Source of the DNA: an uncultured Granulosicoccaceae bacterium
GTDB taxonomy: Bacteria; Pseudomonadota; Gammaproteobacteria; Granulosicoccales; Granulosicoccaceae
Assembly: GCA_937981955.1 (NCBI GenBank)
Contig: CALJNA010000016.1
Coordinates: 1-43,687, forward strand
Length of the DNA stretch: 43,687 nt
Reading direction: 5' to 3'
The notes below the pieces were generated by a model that saw nothing but the letters and a program-made list of their open reading frames with translations, was not told the DNA's origin and did not search any database. Numbering within the stretch: the first letter of the stretch is position 1; every line of letters starts with the position of its first letter. This document shows, one piece after another, positions 1-8,929 of the stretch. The translations under genes were made by a program, and so were the position numbers.

Positions 1-119
1 AGTAACAGCTCAGCAGAGTGCAGTCCGCCACAACGCTCGCGTGTAAGACGATTAAGTAGTTGGTAGTAAACGACTGTGCTTTCCCAGCTCATGCCGCCGA
101 TAAGACCGATTGTTTTCAT
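1..119 (-). CDS. Aspartate/glutamate racemase family protein (N-terminal 39 residues, cut by window edge)
   Basis: Reading leftward from the ATG at 119, the frame stays open to base 1 and begins MKTIGLIGGMSWESTVVYYQ. This is the characteristic N-terminus of the Asp/Glu racemase superfamily (YgeA-type), with the GGMSWEST loop. Family members interconvert L- and D-amino acids (or act as related isomerases) with a pair of cysteines and no cofactor; those cysteines would lie beyond the edge, so activity cannot be judged. It is separated from the next minus-strand gene by a rho-independent terminator at 185-220, so it has its own promoter somewhere in 120-184. The family call rests on the N-terminal signature only; substrate unknown. 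Confidence 0.8.
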   Translation of the reverse strand, partial: MKTIGLIGGMSWESTVVYYQLLNRLTRERCGGLHSAELL

Positions 120-122
120 GCA

Positions 123-155
123 GTGTGTCGATTGATAGTAAAACCACAGACACAC
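123..155. promoter_or_regulatory. Inverted repeat just upstream of the racemase start
   Basis: A perfect 7-bp inverted repeat, GTGTGTC (123-129) and GACACAC (149-155), with a 19-nt spacer, ends four bases before the racemase start codon. It could be an operator or a leader hairpin that hides the translation start. The GT/AC simplicity of the arms means chance is possible. Confidence 0.25.
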
Positions 156-184
156 AAGATACTGCAGGTAGAGGACAATTGAAA

Positions 185-220
185 CAGACAGAAAAGAAAA
201 GGGCCGAATCAACGGCCCTT
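185..220 (-). terminator. Rho-independent terminator
   Basis: A perfect 8-bp stem, AAGGGCCG (199-206) with CGGCCCTT (213-220), and a 6-nt loop is followed on the minus strand by a T-rich run (TTTTCTTTTCTG). It sits 74 nt past the stop of the 43-residue small gene and before the racemase gene, so it ends the small-gene transcript. Confidence 0.8.
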
Positions 221-293
221 AGAATACAACTGATTGGATCGCAACTAGATGGATTACTACTGAATGCGGGGAGGTTCCCGATTCGATAATGCC

Positions 294-425
294 TTAGTCG
301 ACTTTGGTCGCTTTGCCTGAGCTGTTTAGTTTCGGCTTAACTTTGTCATTGTACATCTGTTTTACCATGTCCCAGTTACGACCAACCCACCAACCACCGC
401 CTAAACAAATTAATGTCCACAACAT
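294..425 (-). CDS. Small (43 aa) putative membrane-anchored protein, unassigned
   Basis: This ORF encodes 43 residues beginning MLWTLICLGGGWWVGRNWDM and ending in a lysine-rich tail (KATKVD). Residues 1-18 are hydrophobic and glycine/tryptophan-rich, like a short single membrane anchor with the charged tail outside the bilayer. Support for a real gene: a strong Shine-Dalgarno GGAGG (439-435) 9 nt before the ATG, a terminator 74 nt downstream, and no competing gene. I do not recognise the family. It follows the ETF-QO gene with a 288-nt gap, so a promoter of its own is likely. Confidence 0.7.
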   Translation of the reverse strand: MLWTLICLGGGWWVGRNWDMVKQMYNDKVKPKLNSSGKATKVD

Positions 426-713
426 ACCGTTTACCCTCCGAAAATTGATTATGCCTAGAATATGGGGCTTGCCCCAAAATTTTCAATAGGTTATCAGTGG
501 CTCCGAATGACATGCAACTGCTATTCGGGTTAGTTCGTGCAAACTTGCGTTAACTTTGAACAGCGCATCTGCTGTTCACGCGATTTAACAATCCTTGTTG
601 GATTTGTACAACAAATAAAACGTTTTGTTGCACAGAGTTCATTGCATAGTACTTTTATTGCACGGTAAGTGTACGAAAAGCTTGAGTCACTGTTTAGGCA
701 TATCATAGGGCAG
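426..713. other. Intergenic leader region between etfD and the 43-aa gene
   Basis: No convincing ORF. It contains a compact hairpin TGGGG-CTTG-CCCCA (463-476) within the presumed leader of the small gene, and an AT-rich 7-bp repeat CAACAAA/TTTGTTG near 608-629. Neither has a clean U-tract on the minus strand, so I do not call a terminator for etfD. Confidence 0.3.
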
Positions 714-2372
714 TTACATATTCGGGTAGTTGGGCCCACCGCCACCTTCCGGTGTCACCCAGGTAATGTTTTGACTTGGGTCTTTAATATCGCAGGTTTT
801 GCAATGAATGCAGTTTTGCGAATTTATCTGGAATTTCGGTATGTCGTCTTCAATGACCACCTCATATACACCTACCGGACAGTAACGTTGCGCAGGCTCT
901 GCATATTTTGGCAGGTTCTCTTTAATCGGGATACTGTCATCAGCCAATGTCAGATGTACCGGCTGATTTTCCTCATGATTGGTGTTGGACAAAAATACTG
1001 ACGAAGGTTTATCGAAACTGATTTTTCCATCAGGTTTAGGGTATTCGATGGGTCGACAACTATCGGCGCGTTTCAGCGTTTCATGATCTGGAATATCGTC
1101 TCGGAAGTTCAGTGGAAGCTTTCCACCGAAAATAGTCTGATCAACAAAATTGTACGCACTGCCAAAGAACATACCGAACTTGTGCATTGCCGGGCCAAAG
1201 TTGCGTGACGATTCAAGTTCGTCGAATGCCCAGCTGGCTTTGAAATTGTCAGAATATTTATCTAAATCAATTGCGCGATCATCGCCTTTGGCCAGTTCAG
1301 TTGCCAGTGTTTCAGCTGCGATCATGCCCGACTTCATGGCGGTGTGCGTGCCTTTTATTTTGGCGAAGTTCAGGGTGCCGGCATCGCAGCCAATTAGAAG
1401 TGCACCGGGCATGTGCATGCGGGGCAGGGAATTCAATCCACCTTTAACAATCGCACGGGCTCCATAGCTGACACGTTTGCCACCTTCCAACTGTTTTGAA
1501 ATAAGCGGGTGGTGTTTAAAACGCTGGAACTCATCAAATGTGCTCAAATGTGGATTGCTGTAATTCAGATCAATAATGAGTCCGACAACCACTTGATTGT
1601 CTTCAAGGTGGTACAGAAATGAGCCACCTGTAGTCTTTGATTCGTTTAAAGGCCAGCCGGTTCCGTGTAGTACCAGTCCTGGCTTGTGCAACTTTGGGTC
1701 GACTTCCCACAATTCCTTGATACCAATGCCGTAGTGTTGTGGCGAACAGCCTTCGTCGAGTTCGAACTTGCGGATAAGCTGTTTGCCAAGGTGTCCACGA
1801 CAGCCTTCAGCAAAAATAGTGTATTTCGCGTGCAACTCCATGCCGACTTCATGGCTGTCTTTCGGGTTGCCTTGTTCATCGAGCCCCATATCGCCAGTGG
1901 CTACACCTTTTACACTGCCGTCTTCGTTAAAAAGAATTTCGGCTGCTGCGAAGCCTGGAAAAATCTCAACACCCAGGCTTTCTGCCTGTTCACCAAGCCA
2001 GCGAGTCAGATTTCCCAGACTGGCTATGTAGTTGTTGTCGTTGTGCATTGTTTTAGGCGCCATCCAGTTTGGCACTTTGAACGCACCTTCCGGCTTGGTA
2101 AACAAATAGATCTCGTCTTTTGTTACCTCGGTTTTTAATGGAGCACCCATTGACTGCCAGTCAGGAAACAATTCGGTTAGCGCGCGAGGATCTATAACGG
2201 CACCCGACAAAATATGTGCGCCGACTTCAGAGCCTTTTTCGAGTACAACAACGCTGATTTCCTGTTCTTTCTCCTGGGCAATCTGCATCAGGCGACAGGC
2301 AGTACTGAGCCCGGCTGGGCCAGCGCCAACAATTACAACATCGAACTCCATCGATTCGCGTTCAGTGGTCAT
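714..2372 (-). CDS. etfD: Electron transfer flavoprotein-ubiquinone oxidoreductase (ETF-QO)
   Basis: The 552-residue protein passes electrons from reduced ETF, loaded by acyl-CoA and amino-acid dehydrogenases, to membrane ubiquinone. Residues 12-21 hold the FAD-binding VVIVGAGPAG loop. The C-terminus carries the 4Fe-4S ligands C498, C521, C524 and C527 (NCIHCKTCDIKDPSQNITW), and the protein ends in the typical PEGGGGPNYPNM tail. Full length for the family. The start at 2372 has only a weak ribosome site; an in-frame ATG seven codons later (MEFDVVIVG) is possible. A metallo-hydrolase lies 72 nt upstream on the same strand and may be cotranscribed. It fits with the acyl-CoA ligase, CoA-transferase and crotonase-like genes in the window as part of acyl-CoA oxidation, though no ETF subunits are present here. 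Confidence 0.96.
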   Translation of the reverse strand: MTTERESMEFDVVIVGAGPAGLSTACRLMQIAQEKEQEISVVVLEKGSEVGAHILSGAVIDPRALTELFPDWQSMGAPLKTEVTKDEIYLFTKPEGAFKVPNWMAPKTMHNDNNYIASLGNLTRWLGEQAESLGVEIFPGFAAAEILFNEDGSVKGVATGDMGLDEQGNPKDSHEVGMELHAKYTIFAEGCRGHLGKQLIRKFELDEGCSPQHYGIGIKELWEVDPKLHKPGLVLHGTGWPLNESKTTGGSFLYHLEDNQVVVGLIIDLNYSNPHLSTFDEFQRFKHHPLISKQLEGGKRVSYGARAIVKGGLNSLPRMHMPGALLIGCDAGTLNFAKIKGTHTAMKSGMIAAETLATELAKGDDRAIDLDKYSDNFKASWAFDELESSRNFGPAMHKFGMFFGSAYNFVDQTIFGGKLPLNFRDDIPDHETLKRADSCRPIEYPKPDGKISFDKPSSVFLSNTNHEENQPVHLTLADDSIPIKENLPKYAEPAQRYCPVGVYEVVIEDDIPKFQINSQNCIHCKTCDIKDPSQNITWVTPEGGGGPNYPNM

Positions 2373-2444
2373 AGTGTTTACTCAAGTAGTGCTGTTTCAT
2401 TGTTATCCGATGAATATCTGTACGATACACGCATCGGGTTTACT

Positions 2445-3854
2445 TCATTTACCCGCCGGAATGGCAAGCAAGTCGGTGCTTCTGCCTTTCTTCGCTGCCC
2501 ATGCCTGGGCTCCGAGTTCTTTGCGCAGTCGTTTAGCCAGTACCTTTTGTGCTTTCTTTTCACCGTGTACGAGCAGAACCGGTGGCCGGTTCTTAAAGCT
2601 TGCGTACCAGTCCATCATACCTTGCTGGTCGGCGTGGGCTGAGAGTCCGCCGACGGTGTGAATTTGTGCAGCAACTTTAATACGCTGTCCCCAAAGCTTG
2701 ATGAATGGTTCGCCATCAACCAGTTTTCGGCCGGTGGAACCGGGTGATTGATAGCCGGCGATGATAACGTGACATTCGGGTCGCCAGACATTGTGCTTTA
2801 GGTGATGACGAATGCGTCCGCCGGTGCACATGCCGCTGCCGGCAATAATAATGGCACCGGATTGAATCTTGTTTACCTTCATGGACTCTTCAGGAGACTT
2901 GGTGAAGGCAAGGTTGGGCATGTTCAGCAGCGGGCCGTTTTCCTGATAATAGGCGGCCGCCGTTTCATCATATAACTGTGTGTGCTTTAAATAAATTTCT
3001 GATGCTTCAATTGCCATCGGGCTATCGAGATATATCTTCCACTTATCCAGACCCCACTCTTTAAAGTAGCGGGCAAACATGTAAAGAATCATCTGGCTGC
3101 GCCCAACTGAAAAAGCCGGTATGAGAATGTTGCCTTTACTGTTTCTAACTGCTTCTGCAATTTCGCTAACTTCATCGAAGGTGTCAGACCAGTCTCTGTG
3201 CAGTCGATTGCCATAGGTGCTTTCCATTAACACAAAGTCAGCGTGTTCAAGGTGAGTAAAGTCTCGCAGTATTGGTGCACCGCGATGACCCAGATCACCA
3301 CTGAACACAACGGTTCGTGTTTGATCGCCTTCCGTTAATGTCAGTTGCACTATCGATGAACCGAGAATATGTCCGGCATCGAACAGCTTGATACTTACGC
3401 CCTCGGTTACCTGTTGTTCTTGCTGATAGCGAACCGTTTTAAATCGTTTCAGGGTTAGTTCGACGTCTTGTTTTGAATATAAAGGCTCCAGCGGGGGTTT
3501 GCCTTTACGAGCTCGGATTTTATTTCGGAAAACGACATCGCGTTCGTTCAGACTCGCAGAATCTTTGAGTAGAACATTGCAAAGGTCGGCGCTTGCCTCG
3601 TGTGTATGAATAGGTCCTTTGAAACCGAGTCGGACCAGCATGGGCAGCCGACCGCTGTGATCGATATGCGCGTGGCTCAGCACCACGGCGTCCAGCGTGG
3701 CCGGGTCGAACGGGAAGCCATCGTGGTTGCGCAGTTCGTCTTTTGATCGTCCCTGAATCAGACCGCAATCCAGAAGTACTTTCCGGTCGCCGACTTCAAT
3801 CAAGTGACAGGAGCCGGTGACTTCTTCGGCAGCGCCATAGCTGGTTAATTTCAT
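2445..3854 (-). CDS. Beta-CASP metallo-beta-lactamase fold RNase-like protein
   Basis: The 469-residue protein belongs to the metallo-beta-lactamase/beta-CASP group (COG1236, the 'RNA specificity factor' or YSH1-like family). Zinc-binding H61-A-H63-I-D65-H66 appears in LSHAHIDHSG; SGDLGHRG supplies a later metal ligand; the beta-CASP insert runs through the middle (IPAFSVGRSQ), and SAHADQ plus VHGE near the C-terminus match the last motifs. The family includes RNA endo- and exonucleases; the substrate of this bacterial branch is generally unknown. The terminal segment after VHGEKKA is basic. It is divergent from rlmL, with 194 nt between the starts, which suits a shared role in RNA metabolism but does not prove it. 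Confidence 0.9.
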   Translation of the reverse strand: MKLTSYGAAEEVTGSCHLIEVGDRKVLLDCGLIQGRSKDELRNHDGFPFDPATLDAVVLSHAHIDHSGRLPMLVRLGFKGPIHTHEASADLCNVLLKDSASLNERDVVFRNKIRARKGKPPLEPLYSKQDVELTLKRFKTVRYQQEQQVTEGVSIKLFDAGHILGSSIVQLTLTEGDQTRTVVFSGDLGHRGAPILRDFTHLEHADFVLMESTYGNRLHRDWSDTFDEVSEIAEAVRNSKGNILIPAFSVGRSQMILYMFARYFKEWGLDKWKIYLDSPMAIEASEIYLKHTQLYDETAAAYYQENGPLLNMPNLAFTKSPEESMKVNKIQSGAIIIAGSGMCTGGRIRHHLKHNVWRPECHVIIAGYQSPGSTGRKLVDGEPFIKLWGQRIKVAAQIHTVGGLSAHADQQGMMDWYASFKNRPPVLLVHGEKKAQKVLAKRLRKELGAQAWAAKKGRSTDLLAIPAGK

Positions 3855-3969
3855 GGTTTTGTCGTTGATCTCTGGCTGTGTGGTGGGCCGGTTCTGGCCG
3901 TATTATCAAGGAATACTGCAGAGAGTGTGCCTTGCCGATGCCTGGTTATGATCGCGAGTGCGCATCCTC

Positions 3970-3999
3970 GGGTTAAACTATCGCGCTTAACCCTATTAT
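3970..3999 (+). promoter_or_regulatory. Candidate promoter of rlmL overlapping a palindrome
   Basis: GGGTTAA (3970-3976) and TTAACCC (3987-3993) form a perfect 7-bp inverted repeat with a 10-nt spacer. It abuts a -10-like TATTAT (3994-3999) about 50 nt before the rlmL start. The -35 position is not consensus, so an activator or repressor acting at the palindrome is plausible. Inference from sequence only. Confidence 0.35.
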
Positions 4000-4048
4000 A
4001 ACCTGATCGATACCGCCGCAATGGCCACCCAATCATCCATACTGTCGC

Positions 4049-6427
4049 ATGTCTGTTGATAAATCGCTTTATGCCACTTGTGCCTCCGGGCTGCAAGAGC
4101 TGCTAGCTACCGAGCTGCGTGGTCTGGGTGCGCTGGATGTGTCTACCGCAGGTGCCGGGGTCCGCTTTGGTGGCGGGTTGGAAGCGGCGTACAAAGCATG
4201 CCTTTGGTCGCGCGTAGCCAATCGGGTGCTGATGCCGGTGTATTCCGGAGCAGCCGATTCGCCCGAGGCTTTGTACGATTTGGTCAAAGAGGTTGACTGG
4301 TCAGAACATATGCCCCTGCAATCAACGTTGGCGGTAGACTTTTTTACGTCTCATTCGACCATCACTCACTCTCAATATGGTGCTTTAAAAGTCAAAGATG
4401 CGATTGTTGATCAATTCCGAGAGCGATCCGGTGAACGACCTAATGTAGAGCGTGAAACGCCGGATTTACGCGTTAACGTTTACTTGTTTCGGAACAAGGC
4501 GCGCATTGCCGTGGATTTATCCGGCAGCAGTTTGCATCGGCGCGGATATCGCGAGCAGGCAGGACCTGCACCGGTCAAAGAAAATCTGGCTGCGAGTTTA
4601 CTCTTGGCCTGTGACTGGCCAGCGCGTGCCCGTCGGGGTGAAGCATTCAGCGACCCTTTATGTGGCTCAGGTACGCTGGTGATCGAAGCGGCAATGATCG
4701 CCTGCAACATGGCACCTGGTTTAAAGCGTGCGCATTTTGGATTTAAAGGCTGGCTGGGTCACGATGACAAGTTGTGGCAGCAAATCTTATCGGCTGCCAA
4801 CGATGCAAAAGTCGATGCGCCTTGTGCACTGAGCGGTGCTGACAAAGACGCGCGAGCCATTGGTTTGGCAAACGACAATGCCGAGCTTGCCGGTGTTGCT
4901 GACGCGATTCAGTTTCAGCATGGAAATCTATTGTCGCAGCATACATCGGTTTCGGCATCCGCCGGTTTGGTGCTGACCAACCCACCTTATGGTGAGCGCC
5001 TTGATACCGACCCTCAGTTCTACGCAAATCTTGGTTCAGCATTAAGTCGCCAGTATGCCGGTTGGCATTGTGGTGTATTTACGGCTTTAACCGCGCCAGT
5101 CAAACACTTGCGTTTACCAATGAAGCCGTTACTGAAAGCGAACAATGGCGGCATTGAGTGTGCTCTGTATGAAGGGGGCATTCCAGCGGTATCGGCTTTT
5201 GCCGCAAACCTGAAAACGGCGGCCGACGACGAACACGCATCTGCTGAGCCTGCATCAGCTGGACAGGTGTGGGCCGATGCGAAGGCAAACCGACAGAATC
5301 GTGGCGCTAACGATCTAAAGATCAGTGATCAGGCGGAAGATAAGCCAGCGAGTGGTGTGGCTGCGCTATCCGTGGATGCTGAACCGTTTGTTAACCGACT
5401 TAGAAAAAACAGTAAGAAAATAAAGTCGTGGTTAAAACGTGAAGGCGTGTTTGCATGGCGCGTATACGATGCAGACTTGCCCGAATTTGCAGTGGCGATC
5501 GATATTTACGACTGCGAATCGCAAAGTGGTATCGATCGCCATGTCGTTGTTCAGGAATATCAGGCGCCTGCAACGGTAAATACGGCAATGGCCGAAGCTC
5601 GTCTGGCTGCTGCTTTGGCGGTCATTCCAGATGTGTTCTCGGTAAGCATTGAATCCATCCACCTAAAAGTTCGGGAGAAGCAATCCGGGCTTGCGCAGTA
5701 TGAAAAGCAGTCGGCCAGTAAAGTCACTGGATTAATAAAAGAGCATGGCTATCTGCTTGAGTGCAATTTCACCGATTATCTCGACACGGGTGTATTTCTG
5801 GATCATCGGAAAATTCGTCAATACATTCAGCAAAATGCCGCAGACAAACGCTTTTTAAATCTCTTTTCCTACACTGGCAGTGCGACCATTGCAGCCGCGG
5901 CCGGTGGAGCTAACGGCTCTGTATCGGTCGATTTATCTAACCGTTATTCGCAATGGCTTACTCGTAATCTAAGGCACAACGGCATCAATGAATCTGAACA
6001 TGCAGTTATTCGAAGTGATGTAAACGATTGGCTTGATAAGTATCATGGCGATAGGTTCGACTTGATCCTGCTCGATCCGCCTACATTCTCCAATTCTACC
6101 GGAGTGGATGCTGACTGGAACGTGCAGCGAGATCACGTGGCCTGTATCCACAAATGTATGACCTTACTGGAACCCGGCGGCATTCTGGTGTTCTCAAATA
6201 ACTACCGACGCTTTAAACTGGATGCCAGGTTGGGAAAGGTATTGGAAGAGAAAAAAAGCCCCAAGTCAGCGAACAACAAAAAACCGACTGAAGATGCGCC
6301 AACGAAGGTGCTCGCCGGTAAAGACTTACCCCGGTATCATATACAGGAGCGATCGTACTGGTCGCTCGACACTGATTTTCAACGTAATACCCGCATTCAT
6401 CAATGCTGGTTTATTAGTCATCAATAG
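4049..6427 (+). CDS. rlmL: Bifunctional 23S rRNA methyltransferase RlmKL (m2G2445 / m7G2069)
   Basis: The 792-residue fused enzyme methylates two guanines of 23S rRNA. The N-terminal half has a THUMP domain (about residues 45-155) and a UPF0020-type methyltransferase with the NPPY catalytic tetrad at 311-314 (m2G2445). The C-terminal half is the RlmK methyltransferase with LFSYTGS SAM-binding and DPPTF at 676-680 (m7G2069). It is about 90 residues longer than E. coli RlmL. The extra length is in a low-complexity linker (about 388-450, rich in A, D, E) and a Lys/Pro-rich stretch near 730-755, so both catalytic cores are complete. sohB starts 9 nt after the stop, suggesting cotranscription. Confidence 0.97.
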   Translation: MSVDKSLYATCASGLQELLATELRGLGALDVSTAGAGVRFGGGLEAAYKACLWSRVANRVLMPVYSGAADSPEALYDLVKEVDWSEHMPLQSTLAVDFFTSHSTITHSQYGALKVKDAIVDQFRERSGERPNVERETPDLRVNVYLFRNKARIAVDLSGSSLHRRGYREQAGPAPVKENLAASLLLACDWPARARRGEAFSDPLCGSGTLVIEAAMIACNMAPGLKRAHFGFKGWLGHDDKLWQQILSAANDAKVDAPCALSGADKDARAIGLANDNAELAGVADAIQFQHGNLLSQHTSVSASAGLVLTNPPYGERLDTDPQFYANLGSALSRQYAGWHCGVFTALTAPVKHLRLPMKPLLKANNGGIECALYEGGIPAVSAFAANLKTAADDEHASAEPASAGQVWADAKANRQNRGANDLKISDQAEDKPASGVAALSVDAEPFVNRLRKNSKKIKSWLKREGVFAWRVYDADLPEFAVAIDIYDCESQSGIDRHVVVQEYQAPATVNTAMAEARLAAALAVIPDVFSVSIESIHLKVREKQSGLAQYEKQSASKVTGLIKEHGYLLECNFTDYLDTGVFLDHRKIRQYIQQNAADKRFLNLFSYTGSATIAAAAGGANGSVSVDLSNRYSQWLTRNLRHNGINESEHAVIRSDVNDWLDKYHGDRFDLILLDPPTFSNSTGVDADWNVQRDHVACIHKCMTLLEPGGILVFSNNYRRFKLDARLGKVLEEKKSPKSANNKKPTEDAPTKVLAGKDLPRYHIQERSYWSLDTDFQRNTRIHQCWFISHQ

Positions 6428-6436
6428 GAGAACCAG

Positions 6437-7531
6437 GTGGCCGAATTTTTTGCCAGCTACGGACTGTTTTTATTAAAGGTCATCACCTTTGTGGTGGCTG
6501 TTCTGATCATAATTTTTGCCATCGCCATGCTGAGCATGCGAGGGCGTAAACCGGGTTCTGGCGGACGCATTGAAATTACCAAGCTCAACGAGCAATTCGA
6601 TGAAATGAAAGAGGCCTTATCGTTTTCACTATTGGACGATGAGGCGCAGAAGCTTGCGTTAAAGGAAAAAAAGGCCACTGAAAAAGCGGAGCGAAAAGCC
6701 AGTAAAGCGGCTGCCAAAAAGGCGAAAAAACAACGTGGCGATGGCGAAACCGTTGTTACAGAGCCAGGAAAAAGACGCGTTTTTGTTATGGATTTCGATG
6801 GTGATATTCGCGCCTCTGAAGTAGAGAATATGCGCAAGGAAATTACCGCTATTCTGACCACCGCTGGAGATGACGATGAAGTGGTTCTCCGTCTGGAAAG
6901 TGGTGGTGGAATGGTTACCTCTTATGGTTTGGCGGCGTCGCAGCTTGATCGCATAAAGGAAAAGAATGTGCCTTTAACCATCTGCGTTGACAAAGTCGCC
7001 GCCAGTGGCGGGTACATGATGGCTTGTGTTGCCGATAAACTGATCGCTGCGCCATTTGCGGTACTCGGGTCTATCGGTGTGGTTGCCCAAATTCCGAATT
7101 TTCATCGGCTGCTAAAACAGTTCAACATCGATTTTGAAATGCTCACGGCCGGAAAATACAAACGTACCCTCACCATGTTTGGAGAAAATACCGACGAAGG
7201 GCGCGAAAAATTTATTGAAGATATTGAACGCATTCATCAACAGTTCAAACAATACGTTAACGATCGACGACCCAGTCTCGATATTGAGCAAGTCGCCACA
7301 GGTGAAATCTGGTCGGGGCAGGATGTGCTTGATCGCTCTTTGGCTGACGAGTTGTCAACGAGTGACTCGTACCTGTTAGATAAATGTGATGATGCAGAAG
7401 TTATCCATGTGAAGTACAAGAAAAAGAAACCAATCTCCGAGCGGTTCTCTATTGGAATTCAAAATACGGCAGACGGTTTTCTAATGCGCTGGCTTGATCG
7501 TGCGCTAAAAGCGCGCTTCACGGTTGGTTAA
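6437..7531 (+). CDS. sohB: Membrane-anchored S49 family serine protease SohB
   Basis: The 364-residue protein has an N-terminal membrane segment (about residues 8-28), a Lys/Ala-rich charged linker (65-105) that fits the SohB-specific N-terminal domain, and an S49 (signal peptide peptidase A type) core. Nucleophile Ser190 lies in AASGGYM and the general-base lysine is K242 in GKYKRTL, 52 residues later, the spacing known from B. subtilis SppA. The start is GTG with a good AGGAG site 6 nt upstream. It directly follows rlmL. Family role: degradation of signal peptides or other membrane peptides on the outer face of the inner membrane; the true substrate is unknown. Confidence 0.95.
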   Translation: MAEFFASYGLFLLKVITFVVAVLIIIFAIAMLSMRGRKPGSGGRIEITKLNEQFDEMKEALSFSLLDDEAQKLALKEKKATEKAERKASKAAAKKAKKQRGDGETVVTEPGKRRVFVMDFDGDIRASEVENMRKEITAILTTAGDDDEVVLRLESGGGMVTSYGLAASQLDRIKEKNVPLTICVDKVAASGGYMMACVADKLIAAPFAVLGSIGVVAQIPNFHRLLKQFNIDFEMLTAGKYKRTLTMFGENTDEGREKFIEDIERIHQQFKQYVNDRRPSLDIEQVATGEIWSGQDVLDRSLADELSTSDSYLLDKCDDAEVIHVKYKKKKPISERFSIGIQNTADGFLMRWLDRALKARFTVG

Positions 7532-7601
7532 TAAACCGACGCTAACCCAATAGCGTATTTCTTAAACCAGAACCCAATTAAACCAGAAACCAGGGCAATC
7601 G

Positions 7602-8249
7602 TTGGCTATGCCGGAATTGCAGACCCTTTTGTTGTTCAGTGTTGCAGCACTTACACTCACGCTGACCCCCGGCCCTGATATGCTGTTGATTGCGTCGCGA
7701 AGTGCTGCGCAGGGCAGAACCGCCGGGTGTGCCACATGGGCAGGTATAGCCGTAGGAACCTATGCGCATGCCTTGGCCGCAGCGCTTGGGCTATCCCAAC
7801 TATTTCTGGTGTTTCCTGTTGCCTACGACATCGTACGTTTTGTGGGTGCAGCCTACCTTGTATACCTTGCATGGACGACTATCACAGCAAGTCGGACTAT
7901 CGACTCGGTGAGCATCGCACCGACCGCATCGCTGTCATTTAAATTGATGTTCACGCAGGGATTTTTTACCAACCTGTTTAATCCTAAAGTGGCTCTGTTT
8001 GTTCTGGCGCTGTTTCCGCAGTTCGTCGAGTTGGAAGCCGGTTCCGTTGCTCTGCAGATCATGGTATTCGCCACGATTATCAATGTGATCGGTTTTTTTG
8101 TTAACGGAGCTGTTGTGTTGCTGGCTAGTGGGGCGGGTTCGATGTTAGCTCGCAGTGCTAAAGTGCAAAAGCGGCTGCACACAGCACTTGCCTTTGTTTT
8201 TCTCGGAATTGCATTGAAACTCGTGCTGGAGAGTCGGCCCGCGACCTAA
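7602..8249 (+). CDS. LysE/RhtB family amino-acid exporter
   Basis: The protein has 215 residues with about six membrane segments and the family signature LTLTPGPDMLLI (PGPD at 23-26) in the first helix, then GIAVGTY and the conserved NLFNPKVALF in the middle. Such proteins export amino acids or related small metabolites by proton exchange; the substrate cannot be read from sequence. Start choice: a TTG at 7602 has AGGG 6 nt upstream, while an ATG two codons later (7608) is the conventional alternative. The end overlaps the convergent DUF2461 gene by 4 nt. Confidence 0.92.
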   Translation: MAMPELQTLLLFSVAALTLTLTPGPDMLLIASRSAAQGRTAGCATWAGIAVGTYAHALAAALGLSQLFLVFPVAYDIVRFVGAAYLVYLAWTTITASRTIDSVSIAPTASLSFKLMFTQGFFTNLFNPKVALFVLALFPQFVELEAGSVALQIMVFATIINVIGFFVNGAVVLLASGAGSMLARSAKVQKRLHTALAFVFLGIALKLVLESRPAT

Positions 8250-8920
8250 AAATCCAGATCGTCCGCCTCGCAAATAAACTTCACCAACGGTGAGGCCGAT
8301 TTGAATAAGCGAGCGATGTCTTTGTGAAAATCTTTCCCTGTGATTGCTGCAGGTTTCAGGTTTTGCACAGCGATGAAGTCTTTACGTTTTAAATCTTCAA
8401 TAAGCGGGTGATCTTCTGAAAAGCCTTTGGGTGCACGCTTTAACGATTCACCGCCTAAGTTAAAATTGTCTTTACCCTGTAATTTTTTCGACAGTTTTTT
8501 CCACTCAGCCGGGCTGTCATCGATCAGCATGCGAACGTTTCGCAAGGTTGAACTTTCGGGGCGCCAAATACCTGCGCCAACAAATACCTCACCAGGTTCG
8601 ATGTGCAGATAAAAGCCAGGCGCATGAACGTCTTTGCCACGTTCATGCTTAAAGTGAATACCGATGTTGGTTTTATAGGGCGTTTTATCTTTTGAAAATC
8701 GAATATCTTTGTGGACTCTCATTAATGAGCCGCCAACTTTTTTCGGGCTGGCAACGAAATGAGGCGATATTTTGCTCAGTGGCTGGGCGATTGATTCGAT
8801 AAATTTCAGTGCAGGTGTGCGCACCTCATTTTCATATCGCTCGCGGTTTTTGTCAAACCATGCCTTGTTATTGTTGTTCGAAAGCTCTTTAAGAAACGCA
8901 ATGGATTTTCGACTGAACAT
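8246..8920 (-). CDS. DUF2461 family protein
   Basis: The 224-residue protein begins MFSRKSIAFLKELSNNNNKAWF and contains the hallmark regions of DUF2461 (TIGR02453): NRERYENEV, SLMRVHKDIRFSKDKTPYK and GFYLHIEPGEVFVGAGIW. Function of the family is unknown; it is soluble, with no signal or membrane segment. It starts 9 nt after the acyl-CoA ligase stop on the same strand and is probably translated from the same transcript, which is the only functional hint. Confidence 0.92.
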   Translation of the reverse strand: MFSRKSIAFLKELSNNNNKAWFDKNRERYENEVRTPALKFIESIAQPLSKISPHFVASPKKVGGSLMRVHKDIRFSKDKTPYKTNIGIHFKHERGKDVHAPGFYLHIEPGEVFVGAGIWRPESSTLRNVRMLIDDSPAEWKKLSKKLQGKDNFNLGGESLKRAPKGFSEDHPLIEDLKRKDFIAVQNLKPAAITGKDFHKDIARLFKSASPLVKFICEADDLDF

Positions 8921-8929
8921 AGTGTTTAT

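Noticed and set aside
608..629. Terminator of etfD from the CAACAAA/TTTGTTG repeat
   Set aside because: The stem is AT-rich, only 7 bp and lacks a U-run on the minus strand.
3855..4096. Minus-strand 81-residue frame between the metallo-hydrolase and rlmL
   Set aside because: It overlaps the promoter region and the rlmL start, with no recognisable features; likely a shadow.
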